Assembly: GCA_016802295.1 (NCBI GenBank)
Contig: JAESIW010000180.1
Span: 2,412,039 to 2,476,038 of the forward strand
Direction of reading: 5' to 3'
Source of the DNA: Brachionus rotundiformis
Lineage: Eukaryota > Rotifera > Eurotatoria > Ploima > Brachionidae
DNA length: 64,000 nucleotides
Shown: positions 12,555 to 22,155 of the stretch, in pieces
How the letters are laid out: each line of letters begins with the position of its first letter
How positions within the stretch are numbered: the stretch's first letter is position 1
Program-made: the position numbers and the translations under genes
The notes under the pieces: model-generated
What the model was told of the DNA's origin: nothing
Seen by the model: only the letters and a program-made list of their open reading frames with translations
Database searches by the model: none

Positions 12555-14700
12555 TTTTAACCAAATTTTTACTTTCTGTACTAGATTCTAATTCACTTAG
12601 TTGATTGATATACAAACAAATTTCTTTATCAGATTCAACATCCTTTAGAACTCTTTTGTCAAAACACAATTGACATAATAGTTTTAGAGAGATTTCTTTT
12701 TCGTATTTATTTCCTTTTTGAATTAAAATTTTAATAAGATATTTCATCGAATAAGTCTCATATATATCATATTTGATTTCATCATTTATGGCAAAATTAA
12801 AGAGAACATTTAAAAAATCAGTTAAATAATAAAAATTATTATTAACTTCAAATATCAAGACATTGTCTATAGATTGATTTTGATCATCGACTACCAGTGG
12901 ACAACGATCTATATTTTGATCATTTTCATTTAATTTATTAACACAAGTTTTAATATATGTGATTAAATTTTCGATTACTTGTTTAATATTTTTGAGACGT
13001 TTTAAATTTAATTCATCATCAATTAATTCGGATATTATTAAATATGTTTTAAAGTCCAAATCACTTACATTGGTAAGTGCTTCGGCTATTCTTATTAAAG
13101 AATCAAAACAATTGTAATTAAAAAATTTCTTTTTTAAAGTCTGATCACTAATGATTAAATTGTAAACTAAATTTAACAAATCTCCATAAATATCCACTAA
13201 AATCATGTACGTATATTTCGAATCACTATCTTTTTTTTCCAAAATACTCTTTCTTAGATCATCACTTTTTAAATAGTCTAATGTCATATCTAGACCAGAT
13301 AATTCATTAAAATACTTGCAAAATAATTTAAGAGTTTTGGACCAATTTTTAAAAATTGATATAATATAGCTTAAAAATCTTAATTTGTAACATTTAGGCT
13401 TTTGAACAAATGGTTTATAGTTGTTGATATGACCCGATAGATCTTGAAAAATATCCTTGATTACTTTAATGAGTATTTTAGTAAGAGTTTTTAGAACTTT
13501 GGGTTGAATGGTACTGAACAATTGGACCTTGTGTCTATTTGTAAACAGTGATAAACGCTGCAATATCTCGAGTGCCTCATACGAATTAAAAATTAAATTA
13601 ATGTCATCAAATGAATTAATTAATTCAATGTTTAGAATAAATGAAGTTTTATTAAAATTAATTATTTTCTCTTGTAACTCTTTCATATTATTTATGTTCA
13701 ATGTATTACAACTAATTTCCAATAAGGAATTCAAATTTGTGATAATGTCTGGCTTTAAATAAATTATTTGGTTAAAATCCAATCTTAACAATTTTAAATT
13801 AATATTTTTCTCAAACAATTCATGGTCCAAAGCTGTTATTAAATTTTTTGACAATATCAACTCCTCCAAATTAGTTAGATCATTGAATAAATTCTTGTTA
13901 AACGATGCAAGTTGGTTTTTGGACATATCCAAATAGTTCAATGTATGCATTCCATTGAATGATTCTTCATCAATTGTTTCGATTAGATTATTAGCTATGT
14001 CAATTGAAAATATATTTTCTAAGCCTTTAAAACTGAATTTGGTCAGCTGCTTAATTTTGTTCGAATGCATCATTATACGCTGTAAGTTAAAGTTATTTAC
14101 AAAAATATTATCTATAGATGTTAAATTATTAATTGAGATAATTAGTTGCTCTAAATTTATTAAATTAACGAAAATTTGTTTTTCTAGACGACTTAGGCTG
14201 TTTCCTTTTAAGTTAAGTCTTTTTAAATTAACCTGATTTTTAAATGTGTCCTGATGAATATTTTCTAATTTATTAAATGAAAAAACTGCTACTTCTAATT
14301 GCAACAGATCACAAAAAGTATCTGGCTGAATATAAGTCAAATTGTTATAGGCTAAGATAAGTCGTTTTAAATTTTTTAAACTATTAAATGATGTTGGGTC
14401 AATTGATTTTAAATTACAATTAGCCATTTCAAATTGTTCCAATTGTGTTAAGGATGAGAATATATTTGCAGACAACAAATCGATTGAATTAAATGACAAA
14501 ATGAGTTTTTTTAAATTTTTCAAATGAATAAATACACTAGAATTTAATGTATGAAGTTTGTTAGACGAAAAATTTAAAGTCTCTAAATCGGCAAGTCCAT
14601 CGAATGCATCATCATCAATAGTCTCATAATTTTGATTTAATATAACCAAGCTTTTTTTTGCTGATGAATAAAATTCGCTTATTTTTTGTTTGGATAACAT
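12544..14700 (-). CDS. Leucine-rich repeat plus helical (ARM-like) region; first half of the LRR-TIR locus
   Basis: 718 codons without an intron, starting at MLSKQKISEF. Residues 20-340 hold about 13 leucine-rich repeats of the typical 24-residue kind, such as LETLNFSSNKL, LKKLILSFNSI and LEELILSKNLI. There is no signal peptide and no cysteine cap, so the protein appears cytosolic although this repeat type is commoner outside the cell. Residues 350-700 are helical and resemble the ARM-like region found before TIR domains in invertebrate proteins (ISLKLLCQLCF near the end). Translation in this frame stops with TAA at 12546-12544, just where a TIR frame opens in the +1 register. Inferred role: cytosolic innate sensor or cell-death protein; the ligand is unknown. 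Confidence 0.85.
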   Translation of the reverse strand: MLSKQKISEFYSSAKKSLVILNQNYETIDDDAFDGLADLETLNFSSNKLHTLNSSVFIHLKNLKKLILSFNSIDLLSANIFSSLTQLEQFEMANCNLKSIDPTSFNSLKNLKRLILAYNNLTYIQPDTFCDLLQLEVAVFSFNKLENIHQDTFKNQVNLKRLNLKGNSLSRLEKQIFVNLINLEQLIISINNLTSIDNIFVNNFNLQRIMMHSNKIKQLTKFSFKGLENIFSIDIANNLIETIDEESFNGMHTLNYLDMSKNQLASFNKNLFNDLTNLEELILSKNLITALDHELFEKNINLKLLRLDFNQIIYLKPDIITNLNSLLEISCNTLNINNMKELQEKIINFNKTSFILNIELINSFDDINLIFNSYEALEILQRLSLFTNRHKVQLFSTIQPKVLKTLTKILIKVIKDIFQDLSGHINNYKPFVQKPKCYKLRFLSYIISIFKNWSKTLKLFCKYFNELSGLDMTLDYLKSDDLRKSILEKKDSDSKYTYMILVDIYGDLLNLVYNLIISDQTLKKKFFNYNCFDSLIRIAEALTNVSDLDFKTYLIISELIDDELNLKRLKNIKQVIENLITYIKTCVNKLNENDQNIDRCPLVVDDQNQSIDNVLIFEVNNNFYYLTDFLNVLFNFAINDEIKYDIYETYSMKYLIKILIQKGNKYEKEISLKLLCQLCFDKRVLKDVESDKEICLYINQLSELESSTESKNLVKNAD

Positions 14701-15374
14701 TGAGACTTTCGTAAATTTTTCCTTTCAAAAATTAGTTAAATTGATAAAATATTTAAAGAATTAAATAAAATTAAATAAATTATATTATTTTAGGTTTAAC
14801 AAAATAAAACATTTTATAGGATCCAAAGAATTGTGTTCCAGCATTATAAAAGTTATTACCATGGAAAATTCTTGTTTATGTAAATTTATCACAAAAAAAT
14901 TAAAATAAATTTATAACGAATCACTCAGAAATACATACTCAGAAACAAAGCTAATATTACTTTTTTAAATGAAAATTTATTTTCTTTTTTTCTATTTTAA
15001 TTTTTAATGTTTTTAAATTGTTTTTGGTCAAATTTTAAGATATTACCATTTTAAAAACATTAAAGATTTCAACAATTTATTAAGGCTTTAATTAAAAGTA
15101 TAAAAGAAAATGCTAAAATTATTTTAAAGTGGTTTTTAATGGCACAAATTTCAATGTGATTTTTTATTTATTTCTTAAAAATCTTTCTTTGAATACGTTT
15201 CATTGCACTAATTTTATTTCTATAAAAGTCAAAAAATATATAGAAAAAAATTAAATTTATTTTAAAAATTAAGATCTCTTTAGTTAATTTTATTTCTTTG
15301 ATATTAATCGATTTATTTATTAAACTGATTTTTTTTATATCCTTTTTCAGTATGATCTTAAAACATTTGACTGA

Positions 15375-15399
15375 AAGGAAGGACTAAGCTCCATTCCAA
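15375..15399 (+). repeat. Dispersed 25-bp motif, copy 1
   Basis: Contains GGAAGGACTAAG followed by CTCCATTCCAA. A copy differing at one base is at 21444-21468. It is richer in G/C than the surrounding DNA. No element boundaries are visible. Confidence 0.5.
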
Positions 15400-15410
15400 A
15401 CTGCCAAGGT

Positions 15411-15439
15411 ACAACTCAAATTATTATTATTTGAGTTGT
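15411..15439. repeat. Hairpin with 11-bp perfect arms
   Basis: ACAACTCAAAT and its reverse complement ATTTGAGTTGT are separated by a short TA-rich loop. It lies 12 bp after the dispersed motif, so it may belong to the same decayed element. Confidence 0.6.
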
Positions 15440-16048
15440 AGTATTGTGAAGGTAAAAATTAAGTTGACACTGTTACGCACAATACATTGATCAAACTTTA
15501 AATTACTTCACTCCTATTTCAAATTGATACAATGTTACAATAATTTTGCATTTGTATCAATGCTGCTGAATTATTTAAATTTCGATCAAACATAAGATTG
15601 ATTTTCTTATGTGATAAAAAAAAATCCAGTAAAAAAAAATGATAAAATTCAATGGTTAAAAATAATGTAAGATATAGAAAAAATTTCATATGTTTTATAT
15701 AAGAAATTTAGAAGCATATATGAGGCAAATTAAGGTATTAATAAGACAAATTTCAAAGTACATACAACAATTGCCTAAGATTCCAAAATTATATTCACTG
15801 AGGAAAATATTTAAAATATCATGACCATATATTTAGAAAAGCAAAAAATTTGTTTATTAAATAATTTAAAATACAATTTAACATAAATTCAAGAGCCTAT
15901 CTTGAATTTTGGAGAACTAAAACCAAATATGATGAAATTTGAAATATAATCATGTGAATAAAGTTCGAAACTCTTTTTGAAAGATAACAAATAACAAAAA
16001 AACTTGAAAATTTTTCAAATAAAAAATATTTGATCTTAGCGATTATTT

Positions 16049-16062
16049 TTTTTTGAATTTAG
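16049..16062 (+). other. 3' splice acceptor 2 nt before the FMO start
   Basis: A long T tract ends in AATTTAG at 16062, with only AG between it and the ATG at 16065. It indicates a 5' UTR intron or a trans-splice acceptor. I could not find the matching upstream exon. Confidence 0.6.
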
Positions 16063-16064
16063 AG

Positions 16065-17672
16065 ATGAAAAAAATTGCAATAATTGGTGCCGGACGAGCT
16101 GGTCTAGTCTCTGCAAAATATGCTCTAGAAAACGGATTGGAACCTACCATTTTTGAGCGTACAAATCAAATAGGTGGGCTATGGTCACGCGGAAATCAAA
16201 CTCATATTTGGGAAGGTCTATTTTCAAACATATCAAAATACACTATGATGTTCCATGATCATCCTTGGCCAAAAAACGTTCCAGTATTTGCCGAAGCAAA
16301 AGAAGTAGAAGAATACCTAGTTTCTTATGCTCAAAAATTTGAATTGATTAAGCATATTCATTTTAATATCAGGGTTGAGAAAATAAATCAGCTGAATGAT
16401 AAAAAATGGGAACTAAATCTTCTTGATTTGAAAAATAATGTGAAACAAAAAATGGTCTTTGATTTTTTGATAGTTGCATCTGGTTTACATTCTAAACCAA
16501 GAATACCCATAATTGAAAATTCGACTCAATTTAATGGAATACAACTACATAGCTCTTCATTTTCTCTTAAAGATCCACAACTCAAAAACAAAAATGTAGT
16601 GGTCGTTGGTTGTTCACTAAGTGGTACTGAGATATCAGCGTCATTAGTTGGACACGCTAAATCAGTGACTAATATTTTCCCACGAACTTATCTCGTAACT
16701 CCGCGATTAATTAAATTTAAAAATAAACCAGGACAAGAATATAAAATTCTTCCAATAGATATTGCCCTTAACAGACGTTCTTTTAACTTTGGTGATTCAA
16801 GTATTCCCAAAGAAGAACTTGAGCAAAAAAAGATAGATATGTTATATCAAATTTTTCCCTATCAAACAGACAAAAGTAAGAGTCATCCAGATTTATATGT
16901 TGATTTAAAGATTCCAAATCAGGTACTCTTAAAATCAATATCTGATTACTACATTCAGCATGTTGAAGAGAATAAAATAAAACCTATTAAAACTAAAATC
17001 AAATCGCTTACCAAAGATACAGTTATTTTAGAAAATGGAAAAGAGATTCTTGCTGATGCTATCATTTATTGTACTGGATACGAGCTGGAAGCGGATTTTT
17101 TTGATTCAGATATTTTAAAAATTTTGAAATTTGACAATAGAACAAATTATAAATTTGCAATTATTCTTTATAAATGTGCATTTCATCCAGATTTAGAAAA
17201 TCTTGCATTTGTTGGTCAAGCTGAAGGATCGTATTTTACGGGCGATGAATTGCTTGCTAGCTGGGCTTGTCGTGTTTTTACAGGTAGAACCAAATTGCCA
17301 GAACGTGATATTATGCTCAAAGAGATAGAAATTGATGAAAAAAGGAGAGAAGAAAATATTAGGATACAGTATACCCATGGATCTCATGCAATTTTAGTTG
17401 AGAAATTAGCAAAAGCCAGTGGTCAAATGCCTGATATAGAGACTATCAGACAAAAAGATCCCTATTTGTATGAAATTCTGTGGGATTCAGCAGTGACGTC
17501 AAATCATTTTTTTTTAAACAAAAATCAAATGAGTATTTTAGATGAAGTATATGAAATGAACAAAAGAAATTTTATTCATACTAAAAATTGGGATGAGATA
17601 TCTTTAGAAGATATGGTAAATGAATTCTCAAAATTTTATGTGTTACCTAAAGGATTATTCAAAACTTTATGA
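16065..17672 (+). CDS. Flavin-containing monooxygenase (FMO), intronless
   Basis: 535 residues in one exon. The Rossmann motif for FAD is GAGRAG at residues 8-13. The FMO fingerprint FxGxxxHxxxF is present as FNGIQLHSSSF near residue 156. The NADPH motif is GCSLSG near residue 182, and the C-terminal YCTGY matches the ATGY motif of the family. The protein would use NADPH and O2 to oxygenate soft nucleophiles (N or S) or, in Baeyer-Villiger relatives, ketones; the substrate cannot be told from sequence. The ATG at 16065 is chosen because it directly precedes the FAD motif and follows a splice acceptor; the four in-frame codons before it include the acceptor. Lack of introns in an intron-rich region could mean retroposition or acquisition from outside the lineage. 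Confidence 0.92.
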   Translation: MKKIAIIGAGRAGLVSAKYALENGLEPTIFERTNQIGGLWSRGNQTHIWEGLFSNISKYTMMFHDHPWPKNVPVFAEAKEVEEYLVSYAQKFELIKHIHFNIRVEKINQLNDKKWELNLLDLKNNVKQKMVFDFLIVASGLHSKPRIPIIENSTQFNGIQLHSSSFSLKDPQLKNKNVVVVGCSLSGTEISASLVGHAKSVTNIFPRTYLVTPRLIKFKNKPGQEYKILPIDIALNRRSFNFGDSSIPKEELEQKKIDMLYQIFPYQTDKSKSHPDLYVDLKIPNQVLLKSISDYYIQHVEENKIKPIKTKIKSLTKDTVILENGKEILADAIIYCTGYELEADFFDSDILKILKFDNRTNYKFAIILYKCAFHPDLENLAFVGQAEGSYFTGDELLASWACRVFTGRTKLPERDIMLKEIEIDEKRREENIRIQYTHGSHAILVEKLAKASGQMPDIETIRQKDPYLYEILWDSAVTSNHFFLNKNQMSILDEVYEMNKRNFIHTKNWDEISLEDMVNEFSKFYVLPKGLFKTL

Positions 17673-20600
17673 AAATATGAATTTGCATTTTTTTCATAAT
17701 TAAATTATTTATTTAATATCTTTTAATATTGATAAGAAATTTTAACATGATGCATATGCTAACTGTTATATTTTGATAAAATTGATATTTTATTCTTGGT
17801 TTTGATTTCATTTTTTTTTTTTAATTTTGAAAAAGTATTCTATAAATGACCAAGTCATCAAATATGTGAAAATACTAATATGATCTTAATAAGGTCTAAA
17901 CTCTAAGCAACACTAAAACATTAATTGTTTTTTTATCATTTTCAATCTTATTTACATTCTTAAAATTCTTAGTTTCATATAGATAAAATTTCATATTTTA
18001 TAAAACATAATATTTTAGTATTTAATTTAATAAATAAAAAACTTTCACTTATTAAAGTTTTTATATAAATTTAAATTAAATTTAAGGCTAAATTTAAACT
18101 TCAATATTTATCCTTGATTATTTAATAAAAAATATATTATATCAATCTTAATACTTTGGCAATGTTTATTGTCAATCAATTAAATATTTAAATTTTAGTT
18201 GAAAAAATTTTGATTAAGAATCATAAATAATCATAGATTTTCAACAAATAATTAATCAAAATTAAGTCAATTAGCTGTTAACAGCTTAAAATTTAGTTTA
18301 AGAATTTAAGAACAGTTAATCAATCAATCATAATTGTAATTAAAAAACTAATAACTAATGATTGAATGTGTAACTCATATCCTGGAACATGCTGAGACAT
18401 TTCAGATATTACTTCTTAGGGTGTTTAGTCATGAAAAATTTTAAAATATTAATTTTCTAGCTTATTTATGGAAATTTATTTATTTACTCAAACACTCTTC
18501 TGAATATTCAGAAACAAAAATCTATAATTAATAATTATAACTTATAAACTTTCAAAAAATTTTAAAATGATAACCTCTTAAACTTTTCGAGAAAGTTCTG
18601 GCTTTGTATCTTTTTAGCCTTTTTGAATTATAATAATATTAATATAGTAATAGATAAAAATTACTTTTAAAATGTTCAATTTTTTATAATTTGTATTTAA
18701 ACAATTTATTACATAGCGAGACTTAACATTATTTTTTTGTATGATCTATATCTAGTAAAGCGCGTAGCTTTTGTTGAAACAAGACCCGTCCGGAAGAACA
18801 GTTAACCAAGAATCGATCAACATTCAACAAAAAGTATTACATCCAGAAACAATAACATCTTAAAGAAAAGATTAGACGATTCAGAAGTCTTCGAAATGAT
18901 AATTGTTGCTATAGCATGCAAAAGCTTGCTCTTTAGTTAACCTGTTATATTAATTACTATTTAATAAAAAGATTTTGTTTAATATCAGTTTCGACTTGTT
19001 TAATTATTTATCAAAAAAGAAACATAAATGAAGTGAAAATCTGTTTTTTCTTTCTATTTATAGTGACTGATGAACCATATTGTGATAAAATGTCTTAAAG
19101 AAAAAAAAATTTTTAAATTTCCCAAGACTTACCAATTAAATTATATCAAATTAATTTATTTAACTCATTTAATAAAAAAGACTAATCTTAGAAATTGCAT
19201 GGTAAATCAGTTATTTGAAATGATAATGTAGAAATAAAATATGTATATAAAAATATTAATTTTTATAGTGTTTTATATGATATTCAAAAAAGGTGATCAA
19301 ACTTTTAACGGTAATATACCACCGTTTTAGTGATTTAAATAAATTTCCATTTTTTAACAAAATTTTATCCATTTGCATAATTATTTTTCCGGTCTATTTA
19401 AGGTTGGTACATTATTAATGTTCGAATGGATGTAGCCAGTATTTACTGAACAAAATTTAGCCTAATTAACCATATAATTATAGTTATTCAAGCAGAAAAT
19501 ATAATCTGTCTAGCACTGAATATTTTAACGGTACAAGGTGACCAAGTTAACTCAAGCTTGAAGTCAGTTAATATTTGCTTGTAAAATTTTTGAATAATCA
19601 TGACAAGAATAGTTATTAAAATAATCATCTTGAAAATTTCAAGAGCACGTTTGTCCAAAAATAATTACCATACAATCTTGAGTAATCCTGTTATTTAAAA
19701 TTTGTTTATTTATGCCTGTAATTAAATTAAAATGCCAATCTTACTGATAAAATCACAGACTCATATAATCAATCTTGCGTAATAAAACCAAAAATAATCC
19801 ATTCCGAGGGTTATCTGTTCATACAATGTCCCAAATCTAGATTAAGAGAACTTGTTGATGAGATTTTATTTTAAATTATATCTCGATAAGCTTCTCAACA
19901 AAATAAAAAAGATTTACTCAAGATTTATAATGATTAACAAATATCACCCAAGGCTAAATAAAGACAAATAGTAGTCCTTCAAGCTAATGGTAATAAAACA
20001 ATAGTTCTAGACTTAATCAGACCCTAAAGCTCTAGCCAAACATTTTTTAATTATTATCTCATATTATCAAGGACTTATACTTAGTTTAAGTCAATAGCTT
20101 CATGTCAACAATTCGGAGTTATCTTAAGAATAGATTAAAACAAATAGATAATTTTTAAAATATATTTTAATATTAGTCATTAAAGATAAATAGCTGAGAA
20201 TTAAAAAAGATCAAATGTGGATAATCTCATGCAATGTAAAATTTAGCGAGATCACATGAAGATCCGAATTTTATCATGCAATTTTAGAAATTATCTTTAA
20301 GTACAAGATTTGTTCAATTGATCTCTCAACAAAATCTGATTGATTAAGCTTGACGTTGATTTTTTTCAATATTCAAATTTACAGCTTGATATCTTCTACG
20401 GAATCCAATCTAGCAATTTAAAATCGCTTAAACTGATGAGAATCTAGAAATTGTTTTTGAATTGCTCACTTAAAGTAATCAAAATAAATATAAATTTGGT
20501 AAAAAAAATTAAGAAATACCTTTCTCAGTACTTATTTAATCTATTCAACTTAAATGTAAACAAGTATAAATTGTTTTCTTTTTTGCGTAATGTTTTTTCT

Positions 20601-22155
20601 TTTTTATTTTCTATTGAATTGTCTGAATAGTTTCCTTGGCTACTATTAGCCTTTATTCCTCTACGCTGAGGAAATATTTATTTGGAAATTGTTTTTTTAA
20701 CTAATTAAGGCAATTCAAAACAGTCGGCTTTTTTTATTTAATAAAAAAGAAGTTAACTTGGTATTTAATGAGTAATAAGCTTGCCGTGAGTTTAAATAGA
20801 GCCAAAATTTGTTTGATTAAGTCATTAGAGTCAGGATTTGTTTATATTTTAGATAAAATTAGACGTCATACGTTTAAAAATTAATCCCATGGATGAGAAA
20901 TTTCGATCATGTTACAGACTGGTGGTTTCGGACCGCGATTTCTTCACATGAAGCTTTTTCGAATATATCAATATTCAAAATTTCGAATATTATATAACTA
21001 TCTTATCTATTATCTTATTTTAAATCAACTAGCTAGGAGATAACTAGCTTTCTAAAATTTCCAAAAATCCAAAGTCAAGACTGAACTAGTAGAAATACTT
21101 TTGGCTATGGTTATTTTATTTTCTCAATGGAATATATGAACGGTCGAAAATTCATCAAGCTGTCATTTTTTTCTAATTAATTAAAGGCTATCATTTGAGT
21201 CATTAATTTGATGGATAGTTTTTTTAATCCTTGCTCTTGGCAATTTTTGATTTTAAGTTTAAAAAAAATATCTTTTTATATTAGGTTTACTTAAATAATG
21301 ATGTAAAATAATGTAAAATACATATTTAATATTAACGCTGTTTAGAGGCAACTATGTAATGCCAAGATTGGATAATGTACTGTCTTATTTTACCAACTGA
21401 ATCTAATTAAGAATATCTAATCAACATGTGACCAAGTAGTTGGAAGGAAGGACTAAGTTCCATTCCAAGGACTGTCTAAATTATTTTTTAAATAAAAATA
21501 AAAAATAAGACTGGATAACATAACATGCGCTTGCCGATCATGACAAAGCTTAGTTTCCAGTTTAATGAAGGAAGTGGAATCATTATAATGTTATATCATA
21601 AAATGAATGTTTATTTTAATTTTACGGAATATCAGTCATGCAAATAAATATTAACTTTCTATACTATAAATACATTTAATTCATGACATCTAATAGCTGC
21701 AAGGAATACGGTAATCGCTTGTATAAACTCTTAAATATTTGCATATTCTCTTAGGAATACCAATGGCAAATAGAGATTTAGTTTTAAGTCTCTGTTGAAA
21801 ATTCTAACTCTAGCGAATTTTCTTTCGGCTACTTTTGTTTATTTATATTTTTCTAATAAAGCAAATAGATCTAAATAAACGAGTTTAGAATAAGGTACAG
21901 TATGATTTTTCTTTGTAAGGATATTTTAATGAGTAAAAAACATGGTAAATTTATCGGCATTTAACGCTTCACTTGAAATATTAAAAAGCCTATTGTTAGC
22001 AATTCAAATCTACTAGGACTATCACTTTACCAATTCTCAATTCAGCACTATTTTCATGCATATAAATTTCGATTATCTCAATACTTATTTATTTATTCTG
22101 ATATTTAGATTTATTAATAAAAATTTTAGTAATTGTCCAACGTTTTAGTAACGGA
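17673..22155. other. 4.5 kb intergenic or upstream region of the PDZ-RhoGEF gene
   Basis: No gene supported. Base composition is less extreme than in 305-4775. It holds copy 2 of the dispersed motif (21444-21468). A short stretch at 18750-18910 is G/C-richer, but its reading frames are interrupted and I recognise nothing in it. Undetected 5' UTR exons of the downstream gene are possible. Confidence 0.45.
21444..21468 (+). repeat. Dispersed 25-bp motif, copy 2
   Basis: Contains GGAAGGACTAAG followed by TTCCATTCCAA, differing from the copy at 15375 by one base. The flanks do not match, so only this core is repeated. Confidence 0.5.

Larger units (their letters stand above)
14701..16064. other. 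Intergenic, divergent promoters of LRR-TIR and FMO
   Basis: AT-rich. It contains one copy of a dispersed motif (15375-15399), a hairpin (15411-15439) and the FMO-proximal splice acceptor. No ORF is supported. Confidence 0.5.

Noticed and set aside
18750..18910. G/C-richer stretch with a short open frame
   Set aside because: Reading frames are broken within about 30 codons and no family or splice sites could be recognised.
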